A DNA stretch of 64,000 nucleotides from Alitta virens (GCA_932294295.1 OW028580.1:24600975-24664974); one strand, 5' to 3'; shown: positions 54,393-63,240, numbered from the stretch's first letter. The notes: a model not told the origin generated them from the sequence alone. Numbers and translations: made by a program.

Positions 54393-56977
54393 CGATCCAC
54401 CTATCTATCTCTATCTATCTATCCATCTTACTCTAACCAATATGAATAGTACTTAATTCAGCGTAGCCAATATATGCAAAGAGCACTTTTTATATTTGCT
54501 ATTTGGCCAGGAAGCTCAGGTAAATGAGATGAGTTCAGGTGTGGAGAACCCCACACCCCTCCTTCCCCACCCCCAGGGTGACACGCGTTTAATTTACCCC
54601 TCACTGTTCGGGGGATTAGCTTACCCACGTGTTCCTCTTGTTATTAGCTGGCATTTTGTGAAATAGCATATTAATGCTGTGACTGTCTGGTGAGAAAAAA
54701 GATTTTTTTTTTTTTAAAGAAGAAAAGTCTATGAAAAATGTTTGGAGAATCGATATTTTAAATTAGGCCTAGTCCTTTCAAATTAGTGCTCTGTGTAAGA
54801 TTTTCACGGGGTTAGAATGAAATTACAACAATTTCTAGTCAAACATTTTGGCATTGAACAGTGATTATTGGGTTGTTTATGTATTAAAATTTTTTTTTTT
54901 TTAGAAGTATATATTTAGATGATCATATTCTTGGCTCTTATTACCAGATGAAATTTCCGATGACCGTGTTACATTGGTTCGATTAAAGTCATTACACACA
55001 AGATTAGAAACTGTTTTAGAAATAGACGCCTGAGCTAAATTAATGGAACCATCAATAGTTGCTGTCTCATAGGAACTTACTATTGTGACCACCGCAGTGC
55101 AATTTTCTCAGGTCCCAGTGGTGAAATGGTCTTGTATGTGTGGTAAGCCTAAATAGTGGATTTTCACGGAAGGTTCTCTATATTTCCACCAGGTGGCTAT
55201 GACAGATAACTGCAATTGTACTGGCTGAAAAAGTTCCCGCCCTTGGCTGTGATTGGCTATGAGGTGGTCGTAATATTGAGATTGTCTTCAAAGCGGGGTT
55301 TGACGTATATTCGCTTAGAATTCGTCTGCTAATTTGACACGCTGTCTGCGAAGTGGTCGCTGTCTACAACGTTAGGCAACGTTCTTGACGTTGTCTGTTC
55401 CTATATGCACGAGGTGTGCTGCGTTGTACGTAACGTCATGCTAATGACTTGTTCGTATCCTATTGACTTACATAAGGCGTACTCATGACCCATGTGACCT
55501 CCAGCTTCTCAGCTTCTCTTGGTTGTCATGGAAACCAGTGAGTTGAAGAGCGATAATCAGGAATACTAGACAGAAATGTCTAGATGCAGACTTGTGTGTC
55601 ATCTGTCAAGTGTCATGTCATTTAGCAAAGCTTTCTTGCCTTTTTCGGCGCTCCTGGGGACCGATAGTAAATGAACAAACGTTTGTATTTTTGGTTCAAG
55701 TCAAAAAAAAAAATTTCTTTGCTTATTTGGGTATTTTCATCCATTTTTGTACAGTACAACTGATATATTATGGTCAGTATTTTACAGGATTGACTGAACT
55801 ATATCACAACTTTTTGTACAGGAAGCTATCATACCGATTAATTTGTCTGTGTGTCTATGTCTCCATGCTGCTGGGTCTGAAGCTCAGTGATGTCGATCAC
55901 ATGAGACGTTAAATTGTAGCTGCCTTGTACTCAGTGTCTATGCTGAGGCAAGTGAAAGACCCCATCCATTGGGGTAAATGTGTAACATGGTGTGGACTGC
56001 AAGTCTTATCATTTCATCATTACGTCTGCAACTGGCAGCTGGTCATATAAGCTGCAGCTGGGATGTAGCTTATGAAGAGTGCGCGGGCCGGGGATCAAAC
56101 TCGGGACCTTCAGCAGAGCTGGCAAATATGGAATTGGCAGAGGCCTTTACCATTAGGTTAATTTATTGAATTGTATGAAACTGATCAGCGGCCAAAGCTA
56201 AAAAAATGGTGGTCTTTATTGTGATGTTTTCAAGTTAATGCGATGGTCTTAATAGCGAGTTTCGACTGTCATTTTTGGGACTGTTTAATTTCTTTGTATT
56301 TGTTTGTACAGTATTTAAGTAAACAGGTGCCTTGTATGTTGCTTGCCATTAGTAGTTTTTGATGGCATTAGTAGTCATTGCACTGTTCAATACACTATTT
56401 CAACTCAAATAAAAAAAAGTTCTTTTTTCCAGATCCCTGTCTGGTAACCAACTACAGACTGTTCCTAATGGCACATTTGATCCTCTGGTCAAGCTGGAGA
56501 GATTGTAAGTATCAGTAAAAGTGATTTCATAATTTATATTCTATATTTTTAAGACATTTTTTACAGCCAATTTCATAGACTTGGAAACAATCTCATAGAC
56601 TTGGAAGCTAAACTCCACAGGAGGTCTTGTGAATCCAGGGCTCCCATTGGCTAAGGCAGCCCCAAGAGGCCTGGATTCACATGACGTCATCTGGCATTTA
56701 GTTTCCAAGTCTATAGGCCGTAATGAAGAAAAATAAAACTTACATATTATCTTAATGTAGATATCATGTAGTAAAAATCTTAACATAGATCTATATCTAA
56801 ATTTGCTATTTTTCAGGGACTTTGAATCTGATCTTCTCCTTTGCGATTGTCGGTTGCACTGGATCGTCCGATGGATGAAAAGCTCAGGAGCAAAAGTTCG
56901 ATTAACCCAATGTTCTCTTCCGGATGAACTGAAAGGAACGTTCGTGCATAAGTTACGTGAAGAAGATCTGCATTGTC
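38013..56977 (+). CDS. ADGRA: Internal part of an ADGRA2/3 (GPR124/GPR125)-like adhesion GPCR gene; spliced model of four exons
   Basis: Spliced model join(38013..38084, 47508..47579, 56433..56504, 56817..56977), 377 coding nt without a stop across any junction. It encodes three 24-residue leucine-rich repeats followed by an LRRCT cap. Group III adhesion GPCRs have an N-terminal LRR block and cap, then Ig, hormone-receptor-like, GAIN/GPS and seven membrane helices; ADGRA2 is a Wnt7 co-receptor with Reck, ADGRA3 acts in planar polarity. Repeat order and motifs (an IEPGAF-like repeat, then a TGNKI repeat, then an LSGN...GTF repeat, then LDF...LLCDC...W..RW) correspond in order to LRR2, LRR3, LRR4 and cap of that family. 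Both ends of the gene lie outside the window. Alternatives with similar LRR-cap blocks are peroxidasin, Slit and LRIG, but the phenylalanine-containing approach to the CDC motif is closer to ADGRA. The family call is from motif recall, not from a search. Confidence 0.8.
38591..39215 (+). repeat. Inverted repeat pair, left arm (interrupted)
   Basis: 38591-38754 (CAGTGTTCACGG...GAACACTG, with repeated GGACCGGCAG-type words) and 39090-39215 match the reverse complement of 40736-41090. The 327 bp between the parts are a later insertion. A short open frame reads the same peptide words in both arms (SLSFRPAGPQDREVIKPV) but has no start context or domain. Confidence 0.85.
38763..39089. mobile_element. 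327-bp insertion, probable hAT-like, dated by an empty paralogous site
   Basis: Flanks GTTATCAG (38755-38762) and GTTACCAG (39090-39097) agree at 7 of 8. The inverted homologous block at 40736-41090 reads straight through (reverse strand CACTGTTACCCAGACC), so the insertion is absent there. The left end TAGGGCTATTTATCG looks hAT-like, but the right end matches it poorly. Confidence 0.7.
39575..39628. repeat. GATAA pentamer repeat
   Basis: Several GATAA units, then GACAA units. Confidence 0.85.
40136..40260 (+). mobile_element. SINE S2, copy 6 (middle part)
   Basis: TGTACTCGGTGTCTATGCTT, AATGACCCCACTCATTGGGT, AACATGGAGTGGACTC, CATCTGCCTCTTACAG. Confidence 0.72.
40736..41090 (-). repeat. Inverted repeat pair, right arm (uninterrupted)
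   Basis: Reverse complement of the left arm: TACTGGATGCAACAAGCAAA at one edge, CGTGAACACTG at the other. The inner part starts CAGTGTTCGAAATAAGG and ends GAACACTG, 8-base TIR-like ends; 8-mers flanking this inner unit agree at 6 of 8. The arms are about 1.5 kb apart. Confidence 0.85.
41488..41670 (+). mobile_element. tRNA-Ser-like SINE (S3)
   Basis: GTTGTGGCCAAGTGGTTAAG is a strong tRNA A-box region (class II, Ser/Leu-like) and GGGGTCGATCCCTG is a B box. Cloverleaf pairing is incomplete and the sequence continues with non-tRNA tail (CTCCTCATGAGCC onward), so this is a SINE head, not a tRNA gene. Single copy in the window. Confidence 0.7.
41831..42060. mobile_element. Foldback element G, copy 2
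   Basis: Palindromic core TTGGTTATATCCCGACGCCG then AGGATATAACCAA, with outer AACTAA/TTAGTTAA arms. Downstream it shares GGCATATTTACTA, TGCCTCTATTA, GAACAATAGGAAAA and GTGGGGTATAAT with 6110-6290. Confidence 0.75.
43399..43722 (+). mobile_element. Element A MITE, copy 6
   Basis: Full-length forward copy, AATAGTGGATTTTCACGGAA to GTGAAAAGACTCTATT. It carries GGCTGAAAAGGTCCCGCCCT and ATTGGTGGAAG in the interior. Good reference copy for the family. Confidence 0.88.
44075..44571 (+). mobile_element. Element B, copy 2, left end lost, split by element A
   Basis: Shares GACTGTGGTCTAAACATGCT, the TATATCATAAATATGTAC and TTGAGTAGCCAGC segments and the right end TTAATGAAACTAACTGTA with copy 1. The left TIR is not present. 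Element A lies at 44277-44541 inside it. Confidence 0.82.
44277..44541 (-). mobile_element. Element A MITE, copy 7, inserted inside an element-B copy
   Basis: Reverse copy of 265 bp with both termini but an internal deletion next to its left end. It interrupts an element B whose other copies read through the same point (TTCAATTTGAC), so its edges are known independently. Confidence 0.88.
45904..45961 (+). repeat. Short dispersed repeat H, copy 2
   Basis: ACCGAAATATTGCGGTCATT, TTGCAAGCACGCCGATAGGC, then AGTTTGTCGGACTAG. It lies just before the actg microsatellite. Confidence 0.75.
45985..46250. repeat. ACTG microsatellite with a longer period
   Basis: GACTGACTG runs interrupted regularly by CCTTGACTGAC. 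Ser-Gln-Val frames on the minus strand come from the repeat. Confidence 0.93.
46658..46872 (+). repeat. 43-bp tandem repeat, five units
   Basis: Unit ATTGCAATTGATTAGTTTTG plus ATTATTGGTGGAAATGATAG plus TAA. Units are virtually identical; the first has ATTAATT in place of ATTGATT. Very homogeneous, so recent. It lies 640 bp before exon B. Confidence 0.95.
47508..47579 (+). CDS. ADGRA: Exon B: one leucine-rich repeat (LRR3 by family order)
   Basis: 72 nt, acceptor TTGTTTTTCAG and donor GTGAGT, phase 2-2. Joined to the previous exon the reading is L-LLTGNKIANINSSTFEDL-SNLKR. It has the LRR asparagine (TGNKI) and the closing STFEDLSNL segment. NSS in NINSSTF is a possible N-glycosylation sequon, which suits an extracellular domain. 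It is separated from exon A by an intron of about 9.4 kb. Identical size and phase of three consecutive exons means that any of them could be skipped without a frameshift. Confidence 0.92.
48699..48742. promoter_or_regulatory. Promoter-like trio: CCAAT box, E-box, ETS site
   Basis: ATTGG (reverse CCAAT), GTCACGTGAC (48715-48724) and CTTCCGG within 44 bp. The same trio occurs in another order at 52034-52077. Confidence 0.35.
49394..50058 (+). repeat. 99-bp minisatellite, six full units and a partial one
   Basis: Units start TTTACATGTTGGCTCGCCAG at 49468, 49567, 49666, 49765, 49864 and 49963. The period is a multiple of three, so long frames are open on both strands. The reverse complement of a unit (TGGTCAAGGTCCTCGCTAG ... 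ATGGGTTGGATATT) looks vaguely like an A and B box, so a tRNA-like SINE fragment may be the origin. Confidence 0.95.
51009..51762. mobile_element. hAT-like non-autonomous element, 754 bp, with AACCCGGGTT-rich termini
   Basis: Perfect 8-bp flanking repeat ATTTGCAA (51001-51008 and 51763-51770). Terminal bases are CATGGTTGG and, reversed, CAGGGTTGG; CAGGGTTGG is a common hAT terminus. The outer 100 bp at each side are built of AACCCGGGTT palindromes in mirror arrangement. The centre (about 51120-51660) is AT-rich, with short frames of 79 and 60 codons that I do not recognise. Confidence 0.87.
52034..52140. promoter_or_regulatory. CCAAT, ETS, E-box trio and a TCATGTGA palindrome
   Basis: ATTGG, ACCGGAAAT, GTCACGTGG, and then GTCATGTGACAGTCACATGA C (52120-52140), a 21-base palindrome made of two inverted E-boxes. 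Confidence 0.35.
52406..52928 (+). repeat. 40/48-bp minisatellite built on CAGT and CAGA
   Basis: The word CCAGCTAGACAGACAG recurs at spacings of 40,40,40,48,40,48,40,48,40,40 from 52429 on. The 48-base spacing occurs where GTTAATC replaces GTCAATC and two extra CAGT units follow. Confidence 0.93.
53771..54048 (+). mobile_element. Element B (TA-flanked TIR element), copy 1
   Basis: Left end ACAGTTATTTTCATAAAA, right end TTTAATGAAACTAACTGT: an imperfect TIR of about 20 bp. TA lies at both outer edges (TA-CAGTT...AACTG-TA), consistent with Tc1/mariner-type target use. No ORF. Its TCAATTTGACGGGCCG segment is the uninterrupted form of the site where element A sits in the copy at 44075-44571. Confidence 0.82.
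54079..54145. repeat. TATA-type microsatellite
   Basis: TATATT/TATA units directly after element B copy 1. Confidence 0.85.
54330..54430. repeat. ATCT microsatellite
   Basis: Uninterrupted and interrupted CTAT units. Confidence 0.92.
55154..55260 (+). mobile_element. Element A MITE, copy 8 (truncated)
   Basis: Left end TAGTGGATTTTCACGGAAGG through the CCGCCCTTGGCTGTGATTGG block. Homology stops there and is replaced by a GAGGTGGTCGTAATATTGAG motif of the CCTCACCATTAAGACC family. Confidence 0.82.
55863..56165. mobile_element. SINE S2, copy 7: chimera of plus body and minus head
   Basis: 55863-56053 is plus orientation (CTTGTACTCAGTGTCTATGC, AACATGGTGTGGACTG, GGCAGCTGGTCATATAAGCT). From 56053 it switches to the reverse complement of the head (CAGCTGGGATGTAGCTTATG, GGGGATCAAACTCGGGACC). 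The junction shares the word CAGCTG. Confidence 0.8.
56433..56504 (+). CDS. ADGRA: Exon C: one leucine-rich repeat (LRR4 by family order)
   Basis: 72 nt, acceptor CTTTTTTCCAG and donor GTAAGT, phase 2-2. Translation SLSGNQLQTVPNGTFDPLVK continues LER. The LSGN...GTFD pattern is what the last repeat before the cap has in ADGRA receptors. NGT is a possible N-glycosylation sequon. It is followed after only 312 bp by the cap exon, in contrast to the roughly 9-kb introns on its 5' side. Confidence 0.92.
56505..56816 (+). other. Short intron between exons C and D (312 bp)
   Basis: Bounded by GTAAGT and TATTTTTCAG. More than a third of it is a foldback element (56594-56714). It is about thirty times shorter than the neighbouring introns. 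Confidence 0.88.
56594..56714. repeat. Foldback element inside the 312-bp intron
   Basis: Outer arms ATAGACTTGGAAGCTAAA and TTTAGTTTCCAAGTCTAT. Inner arms GTGAATCCAGGG and GCCTGGATTCAC. 121 bp. Contains TGACGTCA near the right arm. The left arm word ATAGACTTGGAA is present twice in a row (56574 and 56595). Confidence 0.85.
56817..56977 (+). CDS. ADGRA: Exon D: LRR C-terminal cap (LRRCT)
   Basis: 161 nt, acceptor TGCTATTTTTCAG and donor GTAAGT. The first base completes a leucine codon (TT|G) and the last base opens a new codon, so the exon is phase 2 in and phase 1 out. The 53 full codons begin DFESDLLLCDCRLHWIVRWM. Cysteines are at codons 9 and 11 (CDC), about 37 and 53, the CxC...C...C pattern of LRRCT caps that close the LRR solenoid by two disulfides. 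The signature F-x-S/T-x-x-LLCDC-x-x-x-W-x-x-RW is the best evidence for the ADGRA family. The reading frame happens to stay open a few codons into the intron, but the GTAAGT donor directly after the last cysteine codon plus C marks the exon end. Confidence 0.9.
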
Positions 56978-57185
56978 GTAAGTTATAGTTATTTCCAATA
57001 CTTAGCATTGATTTTGCCAAGCTTGAGTCTTTCTCATCTTCATGGAGCGTATATTGCCCTGATAAAGTGCTAGGTCAGCTAGATGTCGGCGCGACATCAT
57101 CCCGGGACTGCCATTGTTGGAACACTGACGAGTGTCGATCCAATATTGCATGCTGGCGTAACATTACGCGTGAAATGAATACAAA

Positions 57186-57500
57186 ACTGTCTGGCTATAG
57201 CTAGCTACTCAAAGCCAGATCTAAAAGTGCATGCAGCAGCATTTAGTGATAAGTTGAGAGTTACCCGTATTTGTCATTTTTCATTGAAAAGATGCATGTC
57301 TATTGTACATACATATTTAATAATATAGGAGATAAATTTCTAACATTTACCAAGGTTTATAATTTTTCAGTGGTGGTGGGTGTTAGCTGACTATAAGCTA
57401 GGAGTAGACAGGAGCAGCTGGCTATAGCCAGTTATAGCTACAGCCAGGAATAGGTCTCTACAGCTGTATAGAGTCAACCATATTTTATGAAACTTACTGT
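57186..57500 (-). mobile_element. Element B, copy 3 (one TIR lost)
   Basis: Reverse copy ending TATTTTATGAAACTTACTGT. The body has GACTATAAGCTAGGAGTAGA and TAGCCAGTTATAGCTACAGC, shared with the copy at 58331-58650. The opposite terminus is missing. Confidence 0.8.
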
Positions 57501-58237
57501 GGCCCAGTTATGAACTGATATCAGCTGCAGATATGAAAAATAATTCAGCAATTCGGTAATATTGTGAAGCATTCGTTTCATTCTTCGGGAAATAGACATC
57601 CAACTTTGTTCCGAAATGGATGTAGACTTCATGGAGTCGCATGAGGCACCGTGGAGTCACCGTGGAGTCACATGATCTCTCATGTCATATCAAAGAGTCA
57701 TTTGTATGCTACAAGGCTCAAACTTAACAGGGGTGGTTGACATGTTGGGGTTATTGCAAGAGCCCTCTGTCAATAGTTGCCCTGTGGGTCAAATGCAATC
57801 AATAAAACTGGAATATACATGGATGAAAATCTTCACTCTTTGTAATGTGGTGGTGGTTGACTTTTTGGTGTTATATTTTGTTTTATGGAGGATATTGTGT
57901 CTATCTATATGGAGTCAGTGTGAAAAACAAAAAATTCAGTGCAATTGAACTATGTACATCATTAAGAGCACTGCTGACTTTCTAAAGGATTTAAAATGAA
58001 TATCCACATAGGAGGAGGGGGTTAATATATAAGGGGTTAATATTTCCTTGATACAAATCATGAAACAGCTGAAAATGGACAGAAATGTTGGAAATAATTA
58101 GAAGTGAAAAACACCAATGGCCCTAACTAAACGTGAACATTTTCTGTATTTTTGCTTTTTGTATGTGTGCTATATTTTCAATGGTAATTTCTTAACAGTG
58201 AGGCAAAATACATGGCAATAATACCCTTTTGTCCTAA

Positions 58238-58322
58238 ATGATTGGTCTTATTAGTGAGGTATTTTTGAAAGTTGTTTAAGGTGGTCCTAATGGTTACACC
58301 TGTAGGTGGACTTAATGGATAT
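58238..58322. repeat. CCTCACCATTAAGACC-family repeat next to element B
   Basis: GGTCTTATTAGTGAGGTATT, AAGGTGGTCCTAATGG and GGTGGACTTAATGG: three consecutive copies of the reversed core, ending a few bases before element B copy 4. Confidence 0.6.
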
Positions 58323-58330
58323 CTTTATGT

Positions 58331-58650
58331 ACAGTTGGTTTTATTAAAAATGACCTGTCAAATTGAACCTAGACAAAAATAGACAACTTCTGCTACACGA
58401 TGCTACCTACCACTAAACAGAACGGTCTGGCTATAGCTGGCTACTCAAAGTCGGGTCTAAAAGTGCTTGCAGCACCATATAAGATACATTTCCTACATTT
58501 ACCAAGGTTCTTATTTTTAGTGGTGGTGGGCGTAAGCCGACTATAAGCTAGGAGTAGACGGGAGCAGCTGGCTCTAGCCAGTTATAGCTACAGCCGGGAA
58601 TAGGTTGCTACAGCTGTCTAGAGTCGACCATATTTTATGAGACTAACTGT
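58331..58650 (-). mobile_element. Element B, copy 4 (both TIRs present)
   Basis: ACAGTTGGTTTTATTAAAAA at the left, TTTTATGAGACTAACTGT at the right, with TA on both outer sides. 320 bp without an ORF. Best complete copy together with 53771-54048. Confidence 0.84.
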
Positions 58651-59160
58651 AGTATGCTTTTGAGAGATCACCATTCATAACTACATACAAAGTATGCAAT
58701 GTTAGGCTAGATCATTTCTGGAGTGAAATTGAAACTTGTACCTCTGGCTTTCGGTATTTGAGCACACTGACTCACTGCATGGACACCCGATACCCTGCTA
58801 AAGCAACAACAGCGTTTTGATGGCTTAAGGTCAGTGGTCAGGAAGCCTTAACTGACCACTTGACCACCACCCGATTGTTTGCATCTGATGAGTCATGTCC
58901 CCAATTTCTCCAAGCGATTTAATTAAGCAAAGAGAGCAGCCTAGAATTAAGGCCAGAAATGGGGAAATTTGGATAGAGTTCAGAGACATCTAAACGGACT
59001 GACACAAATAAAGACAGACAACAGAAAGAGATCTGGACAGCTAGACAGACAGCTAGAGGGGGTGGAGACAGAATTATTAGGAGTACAGACAGAATGGGAT
59101 GAAGCGAGGTATCAAAATAATAACGTTTTACAGAGTCGACAATTAAAGTTAGGTTACTAT

Positions 59161-59265
59161 GTTACATGGTAATGACTCCAAGCCTATCATCTCATCATTG
59201 CGTCTGCCTCCGGCAGCTGTTCGTTTAAGCTGACTAAGCTTCAGACCCAGTATCGACTCAGACAG
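59161..59265 (+). mobile_element. SINE S2, copy 8 (3' part)
   Basis: GTTACATGGTAATGACTCC, TATCATCTCATCATTGCGTC, CTGACTAAGCTTCAGACCCA. Plus orientation. Confidence 0.72.
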
Positions 59266-61010
59266 ACACATACAATTTTTCCATAAGACAAAAAGATGTT
59301 GAACAACTAGTCATGGGAGTCAAAAATATTTTCATGATTTGAAGCTAGCATTGTAATGAAGCCCAGTGTAATTTTACACTGGGTTAAAACATGGAGTTAT
59401 AAGCATATGGTTGAGGTGTCTAAGGGCTTCCAGTACTATAAAACAATTGAGGACCCCGGCTTGTAATCGGGAACTTGTGGAGCAATGCAATTTAAACAAT
59501 CCAGGGATAACAAAGAATGTCCGGGACTTCTTTATACATCAATCAACTCGAATCAAGTATAACAAAACAATGATGCAACAAAATGACACACAAAACTGAC
59601 ACAAGAAATGACACAATTTGACAGCTATTATGATTGATCTTGACAATTATTATGACTCATTCCGAATTTCTGTTTTGACAGTTGGGGGACATTTCTTGAT
59701 AACACTGGGGACAGTTCAGTTTCTTGTTGCTAGTGTCCAAGTGTGCTTCGGGCTGCCTGTTCATTCGGAAAATTTGCTTTTGGGGCTGACTGGATTTCCA
59801 GCCTTGAGGGGGTAGCTACCCCATTTGGGGTTAATTATCAATGAGGGGTTGGCAAGTGAGAAGGCAGATTTTCTTCACTTGGGTGGACTGGACAGATTAA
59901 TCCCAGTTAAAGGTTGGTCAACAGCTGAGGGTAGCACTTCCTGGAATTTACACAAGAGCTACACTTGAAATAAATTGCTTAAGGTTAAAAAAAATAGTGA
60001 GTGTCAAATCTTTTATGTTTATACAGCGCTGATAAATTTTTATCATCCAAGGTAAAACAAATTTAATTTCAACAAAATACAATAATGTATTAGTAAAAAA
60101 AAAAAATTTGTCACAAATTACCTAATTGTAAATAATTCAAAGTAATTTTATTGCAATTAACATATGATTTCCAGTAATTTCTAGTAATTTCTTGCTGAAA
60201 GAATCGAAGTGAATTATGATTTTCTTTCGTTTTAGTTTTCAATAATAAAACATACAAATTCGCTGAAAAAAAAAACTGTTAAAAGATGTTTACTTTTCTA
60301 CTTGAATTAATGATGCACTGTCAAAAATGATGCTTGGATGCAGAACATCATTTAGTAGCAGCATGGAGTCTTGTCTCCATGGTAGCAGTGACTAAATTTA
60401 TAAATATAGGCATTTAGTATTCCATGATTTGAGTGGCAAGGCATATTGTGTAGACTATATACAGTGTATAGGCTGTAGGTACTTACAGAATTTCAGACTA
60501 GGGTGTATTGTATTTGCAACACTATAGTGCTTATAATCAAACGATAACAGTGTACTCAAATTATTAGGCCTAAATTCCAGGCAGCACACAAAAACACAGA
60601 CAACAGCTGAACAATGGCTAATAAAAGAACAGAAGTTAGTTCTATCATGGTTCTATGAACTTCAGGGAGTTCGTTTTATGAACTTCTTGATTCTTCATGC
60701 AGAAATGATCCGATAGGGGCGCTGTGGACTTCTTGTGTGCTGTACCGGAAAATCGTGGCGCCCTCTAGTAAGCCCTGGTGGCCGAAGTTGTCACTTCGAT
60801 GTTCGGTTGCAGTCAATCTAGTTTGGAAATGGGTTAACAGCAGTTGTGATTCTACAAATGTAGGGGAACTCTGTAAATTTGTTTGGCTCATTTTGAGTCA
60901 TAAATCAGTTGGAATACAGTAATATTTTTGTTTTTATTGCACTTTGCTTTTTTTATTTTAAGGTTTGTACCGCTTGTGAAAAGGTGATTTAAAATATCGC
61001 CACTCTTCAT

Positions 61011-61227
61011 TATCTACATCCCAGCTGGATGTCAATCATATGAGACGTTAAATTGGAGGTGTCTCGTACTCGATGTCTATGCTTGGGCCAGTTAAAAGAC
61101 CCCACCCATGAAACATGGTGTAGACTCAGAGCCTTATCATCTCATCACTACGTCCGCCTCTGGCAGCTGGTCATATAAGCTGACTGAGCTTCAGACCCCG
61201 TAGAATTGAGACATTGACATTGAAAGC
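61011..61227 (+). mobile_element. SINE S2, copy 9 (body without head)
   Basis: Starts CTACATCCCAGCTGGATGTC and runs through CATATGAGACGTTAAATTGG, AGACCCCACCCATG, CTTATCATCTCATCACTACG, TCATATAAGCTGACTGAGCT to GAATTGAGACATTGA. The cleanest body copy. Confidence 0.82.
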
Positions 61228-61739
61228 GAGACTTAAATAACTTGATAGTCAGCTTTGGTAACATTGGCCTTCACATGACTACACATTTTGTGTACTTTTT
61301 GTGTTTAAGATTATTTTACCTCCAAGACACAAGAGCAACATATGTACTTGTACCTGTCGACCTCTGATGTGATTGATAGGAATGATAAGTAATAAACAAT
61401 CCTCTCACGTTTCAGAAGTTTTCAGCTGAAGTGTTAACAAAATAAAGGAGTTTTAGATTAAAGTAAGACAAAAAGTTTGATTGAGTGGATTTCAAGTGTT
61501 GCCTTAAGATGTTTAGAGATAGTGTGATGAAAGATGTACAAAAACTTTGTTATTTGAGGTATTTCAATGGAAAAAAAAACATCTTGTGAGAGAAGTGGAA
61601 TTCAACAAAATGAGAAAAATGTGGAAAAGTGATACAAAAAGTCCTTGATAAATTGTATACAATGTATAGCACTAATATAAACATTTCTGAAAGATAATTG
61701 ACTGAATAACAGAGTAACTGGCAGACTGAACTGTCAGTG

Positions 61740-61982
61740 AAACTGACTGACTGACCAACTAACTGACTGATTGATTGATTGTCTGATTGACTGATTGATT
61801 GACTGATGACTGACTGACTGGCTGACAGATGTAACTGCCTGATTGACTGGCTGACAGACAGACAGACAGACAGACACCCAGAAATAATAAAGACAGACAG
61901 ATAGATAGCTAAATAGATATATAGACAGATAGCGAGCTAGCTAGCTAGCTAGACAGACAGACAGATAGATAGATAGATAGAT
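61740..61982. repeat. Compound ACTG, ACAG, GATA microsatellite
   Basis: ACTGACTG/GATTGATT part, then ACAGACAG, then AGCTAGCTAGCT and GATAGATA. Confidence 0.92.
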
Positions 61983-63203
61983 GATACTTTTCACAACATT
62001 AACTCTATATATCTAATCTGTTTTTGTATTTGGATCTTTTATGCAGTGCTCCAGTACATTGACAGGTTGAAGAGTACTTTAAGAGTACTTCATGTTCTCC
62101 CTTAATTCTCCAGGATGAATTGGCAATCAGTCTGTTGTACTTAAGTATTCAAAAACCACTTCTTAAGTCTGTCAGTTTGGAATGGAAATTCCTTAATTTC
62201 CTTTATTGGCAGTTTTGACAATCGTGGGAAGAGATTTGAGAAAATTGAAAAGACATAAATAAAGAAATAACATTTGTGTTGACAATTTTATTTTTGAGAG
62301 ATTCATTCACAAACGTCTGTGAATTGATTGAAAACTGCAAGGATTGGACAACACAGAAAAAACATTACGAGACATCGGAGTGTTTTTGTTGAATTTGGCT
62401 TCTTTTCTGCAATTTTCAAAAGGGTATTATGCAAGATGTAATAGAAAAATGCTTAAAAAGTGATTTATTTTTCATTAAGTATGGTCTTTTTCTATCAATC
62501 GTGTTTATTGACGTCGAGTTGAAACGCAATTTCGTGGTGAACTTAAACTTGATCCAGGATTACACTAAAAAAATTAAAAAATGAAGTATAGAAAGAAAAT
62601 AACAATAACAAAATTGTTTTACCATTTATTTGCCAATAATCACTGGGGAAAACTGATTTATTACTGTAATAATAGGAATATTCTGTGGAAATTTACATCT
62701 GTTACTGAGTTTCTGACGAACGTTTTCAATTAGGCTTTTTTTGTTTCTCAACTTTTTTTGACAAGATTTTTATTTTTTCAAGTAAAAGTTAAAATACTTT
62801 AAGAACTCGCTTTTAAGACCATCATCCTTGGAACCAAATGTTGCCTTCAATTTAGGTTGAAGTGCATCTTTGCCATTTCACATTGAGATTCTGCCTCTGA
62901 ATCCACGATGAAGTGAGGAGACAGCATCAGATGCATATATATTGGGATGAGGAGCTCAGAGGTGAAATGGTCAACTGTCTGCCACCATTGAATACTTCGT
63001 GTGCTGGGGGAAGAGAATGTCTTAAGGCAAGCAGCTCTTGTTAATGCATATGAATGTAACTGTCAAGAATGGCAATGTGCTTTATTTGGGAAAAATTGAT
63101 GGAGTACTTCAGTGGGAAATGAGAAAGACTTAAGAGTTGAGACAATATTTTTTGTACATGATAAACTATAAACGCCATTTAAAGAGAAGACTAATAAGAT
63201 GGA

Positions 63204-63205
<2 letters not shown>

Positions 63206-63240
<35 letters not shown>

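Larger units (their letters stand above)
47580..56432 (+). other. Intron between exons B and C (8853 bp)
   Basis: Bounded by GTGAGT and TTTTTTCCAG. Contents: promoter-like motif cluster near 48700, 99-bp minisatellite (49394-50058), hAT-like element (51009-51762), E-box cluster (52069-52140), 40/48-bp minisatellite (52406-52928), element B (53771-54048), microsatellite (54330-54430), a truncated element A and a chimeric SINE. 47600-48600, 50250-50990 and 54450-55140 show nothing recognisable. Confidence 0.85.

Noticed and set aside
56541..57020. 159-codon minus-strand frame
   Set aside because: Antisense shadow of the cap exon and the foldback intron; the plus strand has splice sites and LRRCT motifs.
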